Shown: in pieces, positions 1 through 6,581 of the stretch
How positions within the stretch are numbered: the stretch's first letter is position 1
Layout of the letters: each line of letters opens with the position of its first letter
Source: Candidatus Firestoneibacteriota bacterium
GTDB taxonomy: Bacteria > JACRDZ01
Direction of reading: 5' to 3'
DNA: 6,653 bases
Assembly: GCA_016212735.1 (NCBI GenBank)
Contig: JACRDZ010000206.1
Location: 1-6,653, forward strand
Notes under the pieces: generated by a model
The model's database searches: none
What the model was told of the DNA's origin: nothing
What the model saw: the letters and a program-made list of their open reading frames with translations, nothing else
Position numbers and translations under genes: made by a program

Positions 1-522
1 ACTAGCAGCAAAATGAGTTAAGACCCCTTCTTTTTTTAGATTTTTCATCTTTTCAAGAGAAGTTATAAAATCCAGAAAATATTCAGGAGCAATACCGAGT
101 CTGCCCATACCTGTATCAATTTTAATATGAACCGGTACTATTTTTCCTGCTCTTCGAGCAGCCTTATCAAGTGATTCTGCGAAATCTTTTGTATATATAA
201 AAGGCGTAAGATCCAATTTTATTATTTCTTCAACCTGATCCGGCAAAAGAGCATTTGTTATAAATATCCTGTTTTTTATGCCTGACTTGCGAAGTTTATA
301 ACCTTCATACACTGATGCAACACCAAGGAAATCAGCTCCATTTTCAATTAATACTCTTGAAATTTCATAAGCACCATGCCCATAACCATTAGCTTTAACT
401 ATTGCCATTATTTTAACATCTGCTCTCAATTTCTGACGTATATTTTTTATATTATATGCAGCATTATCAAGATTTATTTCAACCCATGAGTTGTAATTAC
501 GGTTTATTTTATCCTGTTCCAC
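1..522 (-). CDS. alr: Alanine racemase, N-terminal 174 residues (3' end beyond window)
   Basis: This is a PLP-dependent enzyme that interconverts L- and D-alanine in the cytoplasm, supplying D-alanine for peptidoglycan. The visible part is the start of the TIM-barrel domain. The motif AIVKANGYGHG carries the PLP Schiff-base lysine at about Lys43. The motif VHIKIDTGMGRLG (about 131-143) contains the lysine that is carbamylated in the family (Lys134) and the conserved active-site arginine (Arg141). The window ends in LTHFAAS, matching the conserved THFA segment. The frame stays open to base 1, and family length is about 360-390 residues, so roughly half the protein is missing, including the catalytic tyrosine. 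I chose the GTG at 520-522 because GGAG lies 6 nt upstream; a TTG four codons earlier is in frame but would put that GGAG inside the gene. It is probably the third gene after trpD and dnaB. Identity is very secure; the start is fairly secure. Confidence 0.95.
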   Translation of the reverse strand, partial: MEQDKINRNYNSWVEINLDNAAYNIKNIRQKLRADVKIMAIVKANGYGHGAYEISRVLIENGADFLGVASVYEGYKLRKSGIKNRIFITNALLPDQVEEIIKLDLTPFIYTKDFAESLDKAARRAGKIVPVHIKIDTGMGRLGIAPEYFLDFITSLEKMKNLKKEGVLTHFAAS

Positions 523-528
523 TATTTT

Positions 529-532
529 CTCC
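529..532 (-). promoter_or_regulatory. Ribosome binding site of alr, decides a GTG start
   Basis: GGAG on the minus strand sits 6 nt before the GTG codon at 520-522. No ATG is available at the expected N-terminus of the racemase, so this site decides the start. Confidence 0.7.
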
Positions 533-575
533 AAAACGTAATTTAGAAGATGTTTAATGTTCAAAGTTGAAATAA

Positions 576-624
576 GCCTGATAAATCAGGCAACTACAAA
601 AATTTCAATGTAGTTGTCTGATTT
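576..624. repeat. Two overlapping, mutually exclusive hairpins between dnaB and alr
   Basis: Bases 583-598 can pair with 609-624: 16 positions, 15 of them Watson-Crick, with a 10-nt loop at 599-608. The one exception is a G-T pair read on the plus strand and an A-C mismatch on the minus strand. A second palindrome at 576-591 (GCCTGATAAATCAGGC) uses the same bases 583-591, so the two hairpins cannot coexist. In the minus-strand direction neither is followed by a clean run of Ts, so an intrinsic terminator is only weakly supported. Other options are an mRNA processing or stability element within the dnaB-alr transcript, a switch between two folds, or a dispersed palindromic repeat of the REP or MITE kind. 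No second copy was seen in this window. Confidence 0.6.
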
Positions 625-633
625 TAACATATT

Positions 634-1974
634 TTATGTATATGCAAGGTTCTCAAATCGTGTATATTCTTTAATAAAAGCTAATTTTAGAGTAGTAATA
701 GGTCCGTTACGCTGTTTTCCAATAATTATTTCTGCTATTCCTTCGTTCTCTTCATTCCGCAATTCTTCATAATATTCAGCTCTATATATGAATGTAACTA
801 CATCTGCATCCTGTTCAATTGATCCTGATTCTCTTAAATCAGATAATTGAGGACGATGCTCCCCACCGCGTGTTTCAACTGCACGGCTAAGCTGAGATAA
901 TGCTACAACAGGGACATTAAGTTCTTTTGCCATTGCTTTAAGCCCCCTGGAAATAGAAGATATTTCCTGCTGACGGTTCTCTCCTCTTACATCACTGTTA
1001 ATAAGCTGGAGATAATCAATAACAATCAGTCCCAGATTATGTTCTGCTTTTAACCGACGGGCTTTAGCTTTCATCCCAAGAACAGTATTAATTGCTGAAT
1101 CATCTATGAAAAGCGGAGCAGAAGACAGTTTCCCCCCGGCAATAGTAAGTTTTGGCCAGTCGGATTCTGAGAGAAATCCTGTACGTACTTTATGTGCATC
1201 TATCCGCGCTTCTCCGCATAAAAGTCTTTGAACAAGCTGTTCTTTGGACATCTCAAGACTGAAAATTGCTGTTGGGATTTTATACTGTATACTTGCATTT
1301 TGAGCAATTGAAAGACAGAAACTCGTTTTTCCCATTGAAGGCCTGCCTGCGACAATAATAAGTTCTCCAGGCTGAAAACCTGAAGTAGCCATATCAAGGT
1401 CTTTAAAACCTGTTGGTACACCAGTAATATGCTGTTTACGGTGATAGAGGTCTTCAATAACTTCTATTGCGTTTTTAACAATAGCATTTATCGGGACAAA
1501 TGTCTGACGGATTTTATATTGTGCAATATTAAAAACTGCATGCTCTGCCTGATCTAAAAGAGAGTCCACATCCTGTGTGTTTTCGTAAGTTTTATTAACA
1601 ATATCTGTAGCTGTAATTATAAGACTGCGCAGTATTGATTTTTCTTTAACAATTTTTGCATGATAATCCACATTAGCGACTGTGCTAATGCTCTCAACAA
1701 GATTAGCAAGATATAAAGATCCGCCGATTTCTGAAAGAACATTCTGTTTGTTTAGTTCTTCGTTCATTGTAACAAGATCAACAGGCAAGTTTTTATCAAA
1801 CAGTATTAAAATTGAATCAAAAATCTTCTGATGTGCTGTTTTATAGAAATCCTCACGTGACAGTATTTCCATAACTTTCGGTATAGATTCTCGTGATAAA
1901 ATCATTGCACCAAGCACTGCAATTTCCGCATCTATATTTTGTGGCTGTATCTTTTCAATACTGGATTCTGACAC
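634..1974 (-). CDS. dnaB: Replicative DNA helicase DnaB
   Basis: This is the hexameric, ATP-driven helicase that unwinds DNA 5' to 3' at the fork and contacts primase through its N-terminal domain. At 446 residues it has the normal family length, with no intein. The N-terminal helical domain covers about residues 12-115, a linker about 155-185, and the RecA-like motor about 185-446. Visible motor motifs are Walker A GRPSMGKT (210-217, Lys216), the catalytic glutamate in SLEMS (Glu241), Walker B LIVIDYLQL (316-324, Asp320), SQLSR (360-364), the DLRESGSIEQDAD segment (379-391) and the KQRNG arginine-finger region (420-424). The start is GTG at 1972-1974, with AAAGGA 8 nt upstream and an in-frame TAA just before that. 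It lies 27 bp after trpD on the same strand and upstream of alr, so it is likely cotranscribed with both. This looks like the chromosomal replicative helicase, not a phage copy: there are no phage genes nearby. Confidence 0.98.
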   Translation of the reverse strand: MSESSIEKIQPQNIDAEIAVLGAMILSRESIPKVMEILSREDFYKTAHQKIFDSILILFDKNLPVDLVTMNEELNKQNVLSEIGGSLYLANLVESISTVANVDYHAKIVKEKSILRSLIITATDIVNKTYENTQDVDSLLDQAEHAVFNIAQYKIRQTFVPINAIVKNAIEVIEDLYHRKQHITGVPTGFKDLDMATSGFQPGELIIVAGRPSMGKTSFCLSIAQNASIQYKIPTAIFSLEMSKEQLVQRLLCGEARIDAHKVRTGFLSESDWPKLTIAGGKLSSAPLFIDDSAINTVLGMKAKARRLKAEHNLGLIVIDYLQLINSDVRGENRQQEISSISRGLKAMAKELNVPVVALSQLSRAVETRGGEHRPQLSDLRESGSIEQDADVVTFIYRAEYYEELRNEENEGIAEIIIGKQRNGPITTLKLAFIKEYTRFENLAYT

Positions 1975-1982
1975 TGGATAAG

Positions 1983-1988
1983 TCCTTT
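1983..1988 (-). promoter_or_regulatory. Ribosome binding site of dnaB, decides a GTG start
   Basis: AAAGGA on the minus strand lies 8 nt before the GTG at 1972-1974 and inside the short trpD-dnaB gap. An in-frame TAA just upstream of it excludes a longer protein. Confidence 0.7.
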
Positions 1989-2001
1989 TTTAGTAGTATA
2001 C

Positions 2002-3012
2002 TCAAGTAGTTGTAAACTTTATCAATTGTTCTAATTTATCTTTTGCTTTTCCTGAATCAATGCTTTCTTCTGCCAGTTTTATTCCGCCTGATATATTTGA
2101 ACTCATTCCGCTTGCCGCAATAACACAGGCTGAATTTAGAATTACTATATCTCTGTATGGGCTTTTTTCACCATTCAAAATATTATGTATAATTTCTGCA
2201 TTTCTTTGCGGATTCCCACCCTGAATAGAAGATAACGATGATTTATTAATTCCGAACTTTTCAGGATTAATATAATAAGTTGATACTTTACCATGTTTAA
2301 CTTCTGATATTTTTGTATCACTTGATATACTGATTTCATCAAGTCCATCATTACTATGAACAACAAAGGCATTTTTAACACCCAGATTACTTAAGACACC
2401 AGCCAATTTTTCTGTTAAACTTTCGCTAAAAACTCCCAGAACCTGAGCATGTGCACCAGCGGGATTGGTCAGTGGTCCTAATATATTAAAAATAGTGCGT
2501 ATCCCTATTTCCTGTCTTGGTCCAATTGCATGCTTCATTGCTGTATGGAATAATGGAGCAAATAAAAATCCTATTCCAATGGTATTTATGCATTCTTCAG
2601 TTTTTTTAACATCAGACTGAATATTAACACCAAGAGCTGTAAGAACATCCGCACTCCCGCATAGACTTGATACTGCTTTATTACCATGTTTTGCAACAGT
2701 AAGACCTGCTCCGGCTGCGACTATTGCACAGGCAGTGGAAACATTAAAAGTTTTACCACCGTCTCCGCCTGTACCGCATGTATCAACAACTATATCTTTT
2801 TTAACGTTTATTCTTACAGCTTTTTCGCGCATTGCACGAGCGCAGCCTGTAATTTCTTCTACTGTTTCACCTTTCATGCGCAATGCTGTAATAAAACATG
2901 CAATCTGAGCAGATGTGGTTTCTCCATTCATAATACTTAACATAGTACTGTAAGCTTCTTCTATAGTAAGATTTTCTTTATCTACTATCTTTTTTATAAT
3001 ATCTTTTATCAT
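2002..3012 (-). CDS. trpD: Anthranilate phosphoribosyltransferase
   Basis: This enzyme transfers the phosphoribosyl group of PRPP to anthranilate, the second step of tryptophan synthesis from chorismate, in the cytoplasm. At 336 residues it is a complete stand-alone TrpD, with no fused TrpG glutaminase. An N-terminal helical domain (about 1-68) precedes the phosphoribosyl-binding domain. The PRPP-binding glycine loop is DTCGTGGDGG (77-86), followed by KHGN (108-111) with SS at 115-116. The anthranilate-side segment GPRQEIGIRTIFNILGPLTNP spans 164-184, with Arg166 in the anthranilate-binding position. The metal-binding DE pair is Asp224-Glu225 in GLDEIS. The ATG at 3010-3012 is preceded by CAAGGAGG with a 10-nt spacer. 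No other trp gene is in view: it heads a run with dnaB and alr, so the rest of the pathway must be elsewhere. TrpD2-like relatives are less likely because all the TrpD motifs are present. Confidence 0.97.
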   Translation of the reverse strand: MIKDIIKKIVDKENLTIEEAYSTMLSIMNGETTSAQIACFITALRMKGETVEEITGCARAMREKAVRINVKKDIVVDTCGTGGDGGKTFNVSTACAIVAAGAGLTVAKHGNKAVSSLCGSADVLTALGVNIQSDVKKTEECINTIGIGFLFAPLFHTAMKHAIGPRQEIGIRTIFNILGPLTNPAGAHAQVLGVFSESLTEKLAGVLSNLGVKNAFVVHSNDGLDEISISSDTKISEVKHGKVSTYYINPEKFGINKSSLSSIQGGNPQRNAEIIHNILNGEKSPYRDIVILNSACVIAASGMSSNISGGIKLAEESIDSGKAKDKLEQLIKFTTT

Positions 3013-3022
3013 GATTATATTG

Positions 3023-3030
3023 CCTCCTTG
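3023..3030 (-). promoter_or_regulatory. Strong ribosome binding site of trpD
   Basis: CAAGGAGG is a near-perfect Shine-Dalgarno sequence 10 nt before the trpD ATG. It lies 4 nt downstream of the heptamer array at 3035-3101, so folding of that array in the leader RNA could affect its access. Confidence 0.85.
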
Positions 3031-3034
3031 AATT

Positions 3035-3101
3035 AGTTTTAAGTTTTAAGTCTTAAGTTTTTAGTTCTAAACTTATAACTTACTACTTAAAACTAATAAC
3101 T
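3035..3101. repeat. Inverted 7-nt periodic array in the trpD leader
   Basis: On the plus strand the first half (3035-3066) is four consecutive heptamers of the form AGTNTTW plus a further AGTT. The second half (3067-3101) is five heptamers of the form NWNNACT, approximately the reverse complement, kept in unbroken 7-nt steps. The outer arms, extended by 3 bp, form a perfect 13-bp inverted repeat (3032-3044 with 3085-3097); inner heptamers pair imperfectly. The period means the arms can also pair in shifted registers. A related TAAAACT copy sits alone at 3176-3182. It occupies much of the 255-bp gap between trpD and tonB, which otherwise holds promoters and no gene. Confidence 0.75.
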
Positions 3102-3156
3102 TTGAAATTCCTATACATAAATTTAAAATAAAAGATGCAACTATATGAATTTGCCC

Positions 3157-3168
3157 GAAATTAATTTC
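3157..3168. repeat. Perfect 12-bp palindrome, possible operator
   Basis: GAAATTAATTTC is a perfect palindrome in the trpD-tonB divergent region, 24 to 35 nt downstream of the predicted trpD transcription start. It could be a dimeric repressor site acting on trpD. In such AT-rich DNA it could also be chance, and no regulator gene is in view. Confidence 0.25.
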
Positions 3169-3198
3169 TAGACCCTAAAACTTAGTAACTTAAATTTT

Positions 3199-3226
3199 AT
3201 TTTATTGATTTTTCAGATATTGTCAA
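3199..3226 (-). promoter_or_regulatory. Sigma70-like promoter for the trpD-dnaB-alr unit
   Basis: On the minus strand a consensus -35 TTGACA (3226-3221) is followed after 16 nt by TAAAAT (3204-3199). Transcription would start near 3192, giving a leader of about 180 nt before trpD. That leader has no Trp codons in any obvious short reading frame and no T-box consensus. Confidence 0.5.
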
Positions 3227-3234
3227 TATATAGT
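3205..3234 (+). promoter_or_regulatory. Candidate promoter of the tonB-family gene
   Basis: TTGATT (3205-3210) and TATAGT (3229-3234) are 18 nt apart and would start transcription near 3241, giving a leader of about 28 nt. The site overlaps the divergent trpD promoter, so the two could compete. An alternative is the extended -10 at 3251-3259. Confidence 0.35.
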
Positions 3235-3250
3235 TTTTGTGACTTCTTTG

Positions 3251-3259
3251 TGATAAAAT
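3251..3259 (+). promoter_or_regulatory. Alternative extended -10 just before tonB
   Basis: TGATAAAAT fits the extended -10 pattern (TG, any base, then a -10 hexamer). It ends 9 nt before the ATG, so the transcript would be nearly leaderless. No good -35 is present at the usual distance. Confidence 0.35.
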
Positions 3260-3268
3260 AATTACATA

Positions 3269-4270
3269 ATGGAAAATACTAAATTATTATATTATATAAA
3301 ACATAAAACTATTTACAGAGATTTTATACAAGCTTATTTTCTTTCATTAATTATTCATATTATCATAATAATTATATTGATACTAACACCTGCACAGAAA
3401 ATAAACTGGAAAAACACTTTTAATCTAACACCTAAAAGTGATTTTCTGAAAATCTCAAAATTAATTAATACAAAACAAGCTCTGAAAAAACAAGATAAAA
3501 ATTTATTTAAAAGTAAAAAAACAGAAAAACCTATTGAGCCGGTTAGTAAAATCGCACCATCTGTTAGAAGTCCCATAGAAAATATTAAAGAGCTTGCTCC
3601 TGATATAAAAGAAAAGGAAAAAGAAAATATTGAACCTCTAAAACCTCAATTAATAAATGATTTAAAAGAGATTTCTCCGTCTATAGAAGAACTCCTTCCT
3701 TCTAAAATTGTTCTTAATGATTCTCAATCGTCTTTAAAATCTTCATTTAAAATAAATTTTAGTGAGGCAGAAGTTGTTAAGGGTAAAAAAACATGGATAG
3801 GATATTCAGTTGGAAATGGATCTCTATCTTCTTCTTTATCTTCATTACGCAGTCCATTAAAAAATAGTTCTTTAAATTCGCGGACAAAAGGAATTGGTTC
3901 AGGGAAAAACAACTCGGAATATTTTAATTCCGCAATTAACATTATGGATTCATCCAACCAGAGTAAATTACAGGAAAAAATTTATGAATCTTCTGAATTG
4001 GACAGTATCCCTGAATTCATAGAATATATTCCGCCTGTATATCCTGAATTAGCGCATAGAATGGGAATAGAAGGGAAAGTATCTTTAAAAATTCTGATTG
4101 ATCCTGAAGGTTATGTAAAAAGAGTTGAACCAATAGAACAGGCTTCAAATGCTGTATTTGAAGAATCAGCAATAGCTGCTGTAAAACAATGGAAATTCTC
4201 ACCTCCAACTGTTAACGGACAACCTGTATCTATCTGGTTCTTGCAGACACTTACATTTACTTTCGAATAA
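3269..4270 (+). CDS. tonB: TonB-family energy transducer
   Basis: This inner-membrane protein would carry proton-motive energy from an ExbB-ExbD complex across the periplasm to outer-membrane receptors. Residues about 21-40 form one very hydrophobic membrane segment containing S26-L-I-I-H30, the same SxxxH spacing as the functional Ser16/His20 pair of E. coli TonB. A long periplasmic linker (about 41-240) is rich in Lys, Glu and Pro up to about 145 and Ser-rich at 185-203; it is not a clean Pro-Lys/Pro-Glu repeat. The C-terminal TonB domain (about 245-333) shows PPVYPELA, GKVSLKILIDPEG, the AIAAVKQWKFSPP signature with Trp308, and NGQPV. At 333 residues it is longer than E. coli TonB (239). 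There is no convincing Shine-Dalgarno before the ATG. It diverges from trpD and converges on the receptor gene 13 bp away. No exbB or exbD is in view. Confidence 0.93.
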   Translation: MENTKLLYYIKHKTIYRDFIQAYFLSLIIHIIIIIILILTPAQKINWKNTFNLTPKSDFLKISKLINTKQALKKQDKNLFKSKKTEKPIEPVSKIAPSVRSPIENIKELAPDIKEKEKENIEPLKPQLINDLKEISPSIEELLPSKIVLNDSQSSLKSSFKINFSEAEVVKGKKTWIGYSVGNGSLSSSLSSLRSPLKNSSLNSRTKGIGSGKNNSEYFNSAINIMDSSNQSKLQEKIYESSELDSIPEFIEYIPPVYPELAHRMGIEGKVSLKILIDPEGYVKRVEPIEQASNAVFEESAIAAVKQWKFSPPTVNGQPVSIWFLQTLTFTFE

Positions 4271-4283
4271 ATAGTTACAAAAA

Positions 4284-6572
4284 TTAAAACTTTACTTCAA
4301 CACCTAAAAAAGGGATAAAAGGCAGGGAATATATTTCTTCTTTTTTTGTATAATCTTCATTCCATGAGTAATCAAAAACATTTTTTGCATTATAGAAATT
4401 TATTATATCAAGATAAGCTGTGGTCTCTGTTCTTTTTTTCTCAAAATGCCGTGCTATTTTAAAATCTAAACGATGATATAATGGAAAGCGATCTGAGTTT
4501 GTTCCACCTTCCTGAGGTATCCATCTTTGTAAAGCTGTATCATATTCTCTGCTTATAATTGGAGTATAAGGTTTACCTGTATTTATATACCAGGTCCAAC
4601 TGTATGTCCATTTCGGTGAATATTCATAATTACCAACTATAGCTATAGTGTGCCTTTGATCGTGAGACGGATATATCCAGCCTTCTGTTTCATTATATTT
4701 ACGTTTGGCAATACAATATGTATAGGTGATCCAGCCGTTAATTTTTCTTGTCTCTTTCCTCTGCAGAAATAAATCCACTCCTTTTGAAAATCCTTTACCG
4801 TTATTTGAGTACTTTAGATCTGACGTCTCTTTTGTAATAAGCTGTGAATAATCTTTATAATATATTTCTGCACGCCCCATTGTATCTTTATCAAACAGAT
4901 GCTCAAATCCAAAAATATAATGATCTGCTCTTTCAGGTTTTAAATCCGGATTTCCTTCATCTTTACTTGTTCTAATAAAATCAACTGGAAACTGGGAATA
5001 TTGTCCCCATGCGCTTTTTAATATTGTATTTTTATTTATATTATAATTAAACATTAAACGCGGTGAATATGCCCATTTATCTGTTATAGAAAAATATTCT
5101 GCACGTGCGCCATATCTTATTGTCAAAGTTGTATCCAGGGTTTTCCATGTATCCTGGACAAAATAGCCGTTATATCTTCCGATATTATTTTCCTCAACAG
5201 TACGATACTCATAATTCAGATCCTGGTAATTCAAATCCTGAGTTGCCCCCTGTTTGGTATTTGTATAATATCTGTAACGTGCTTTTAAATCCATATCAGT
5301 GTTGCTCAGATATAATCCTGTTTTAAATTCGTGCCCTTCTGGCAGAATGAATGTATAATCCTGTCGTAATGTATTTGTATAATAATCATATCTATGCATT
5401 TCAGGTGAAACAGATGCTGTTCTTTCAACATCTATTTTTTCTCTATTATTAGCAATTGTACTTTGAATATAGAAATTTCCGGTTGCGAGATATTTCCAGT
5501 CCATACTGAATACATCCTGAAAATCATTATATATAAACTTTTTAAAATCAGTTTTGTTTTTAGCATCTTCATTTTCTTCCACATCAGCTTTCAGATCATC
5601 GAGTGTCTGAAAGAAAAGAAAAGTAAGGTGGTTCTGGGAATTTGGATTTGAAACAAATTTTTCCAGATAATCACCGTAGTTCGGCACTGCAACATTTTTT
5701 TGCCCTATTGCTTTAAGCAGAAGGTCATAATAAGAACGTCTCAGGGATAAGAGCCAGTTTCCTTTTATTTTGTCAAAAGGACCATCCAGTTTTAATTTGA
5801 ATGTCATAAGACTGACATCCATTATGCCTTTTGTCTTTTCGCTGTTGCCTTCCTGTGTTGTTATATCAATAACTGAAGAAAGAGATTGTCCCCCTTCTGC
5901 TGCCATACCTCCAGCATAGAAATCAATCTTTTCAATTATGTCCGGATTAACAAGACTGGTAAAACCACCCATATGATATGGATTCCCTGCATATAGACGG
6001 TCAATCAACACAAGATTCTGTTCCCTCTCTCCGCCTCTAACATACATAGCAGCACTGAAATCAGCTTCCTTTATAACTCCGGGCAATGTATGTATTACCT
6101 TAAATGCATCTTCTAATGCACCTGCGCTTTTCTTTATATTTTCTGCTTTTACAGTCTGCATGCTGATTTCTTCTTTTTTCACTATTTCATTTTTTTCTTT
6201 TGCTATTACAACCTCTTTCCCTGTAATAATTACTGCCAGTTCAAGTTTTAAGAGAACTTCTTTTTTTTCTCCCGGCATAATTTCGATATTTTCTATTTTA
6301 GTTTTATAACCAATCATGCTAATTTTAAGCTCGTATTTTCCAGGAATAATATCGTTAAGAACAGCATTGCCATTTTCATCAGTTTTAATTTTGGTTTTTG
6401 TTTTATTAATTTCAACAAATGCGTTTTTTAAAGGAGTATCTGTTGTTTTATCTAATACTCTAATACTTAATATACTGTAAGTATTTTGAGCAAACAGAAC
6501 AGATTCAGTAGAAATGAATAAAGAACAGATTATTAAAATAAATAATTTTTTACTTAAATTTATATTTTTCAT
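4284..6572 (-). CDS. TonB-dependent outer-membrane receptor with carboxypeptidase-regulatory-like domain
   Basis: This is a predicted 22-strand barrel importing a scarce substrate, energised by TonB. The substrate is unknown; siderophore, cobalamin or oligosaccharide cannot be told apart here. A signal peptide (residues 1-28) has a basic start, a hydrophobic core and likely cleavage after LFA. A CarboxypepD_reg-like beta domain spans about 30-112 (ending with GKYELKISMIGY and flanking strands). A TonB-box candidate, KEVVIAKE, lies at 119-126. The plug is about 140-240, with LPGV, MYVRGGEREQNLVLIDR (176-192), the YAGGMAAEGG turn (219-228) and SVIDITT. The barrel (about 250-762) includes RYGARAEYF, YSPRLMFNYN and NPDLKPERADHYIFGFEH, the latter a receptor hallmark, and ends in Phe, as the BAM complex prefers. 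At 762 residues it is full length, so it is probably functional. The start ATG has no Shine-Dalgarno. It is tail-to-tail with the tonB gene, which suggests functional pairing. Confidence 0.95.
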   Translation of the reverse strand: MKNINLSKKLFILIICSLFISTESVLFAQNTYSILSIRVLDKTTDTPLKNAFVEINKTKTKIKTDENGNAVLNDIIPGKYELKISMIGYKTKIENIEIMPGEKKEVLLKLELAVIITGKEVVIAKEKNEIVKKEEISMQTVKAENIKKSAGALEDAFKVIHTLPGVIKEADFSAAMYVRGGEREQNLVLIDRLYAGNPYHMGGFTSLVNPDIIEKIDFYAGGMAAEGGQSLSSVIDITTQEGNSEKTKGIMDVSLMTFKLKLDGPFDKIKGNWLLSLRRSYYDLLLKAIGQKNVAVPNYGDYLEKFVSNPNSQNHLTFLFFQTLDDLKADVEENEDAKNKTDFKKFIYNDFQDVFSMDWKYLATGNFYIQSTIANNREKIDVERTASVSPEMHRYDYYTNTLRQDYTFILPEGHEFKTGLYLSNTDMDLKARYRYYTNTKQGATQDLNYQDLNYEYRTVEENNIGRYNGYFVQDTWKTLDTTLTIRYGARAEYFSITDKWAYSPRLMFNYNINKNTILKSAWGQYSQFPVDFIRTSKDEGNPDLKPERADHYIFGFEHLFDKDTMGRAEIYYKDYSQLITKETSDLKYSNNGKGFSKGVDLFLQRKETRKINGWITYTYCIAKRKYNETEGWIYPSHDQRHTIAIVGNYEYSPKWTYSWTWYINTGKPYTPIISREYDTALQRWIPQEGGTNSDRFPLYHRLDFKIARHFEKKRTETTAYLDIINFYNAKNVFDYSWNEDYTKKEEIYSLPFIPFLGVEVKF

Positions 6573-6581
6573 AATTATGAT

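Noticed and set aside
634..1974. Intein or phage origin of the helicase gene
   Set aside because: The protein has normal length with uninterrupted Walker A and B motifs, and its neighbours are housekeeping genes without phage or integrase features.
2686..2940. Plus-strand cysteine-rich open frame of 84 codons
   Set aside because: It lies wholly antisense to trpD, whose motifs are intact, and its many cysteines come from the reverse complement of Ala- and Gly-rich coding sequence. No ribosome binding site or promoter supports it.
3032..3101. CRISPR array
   Set aside because: The units are 7 nt with no spacers and they reverse orientation midway, unlike CRISPR repeats.
3083..3118. Eleven-residue leader reading frame upstream of trpD on the minus strand, a possible attenuation peptide
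   Set aside because: It contains no Trp codon (one Tyr, two Phe) and has no Shine-Dalgarno, so it does not fit classical trp attenuation.
3013..3192. T-box riboswitch in the long trpD leader
   Set aside because: No T-box consensus and no terminator with a T-tract could be found; the array fills the place where a terminator would be expected.
3724..3957. Minus-strand open frame inside the tonB gene
   Set aside because: It is antisense to the Ser-rich linker of the TonB protein and has no recognisable family; the plus-strand gene explains the sequence.
4271..4283. Bidirectional terminator between the convergent tonB and receptor genes
   Set aside because: The 13-bp gap and its flanks show no inverted repeat able to form a stable stem.
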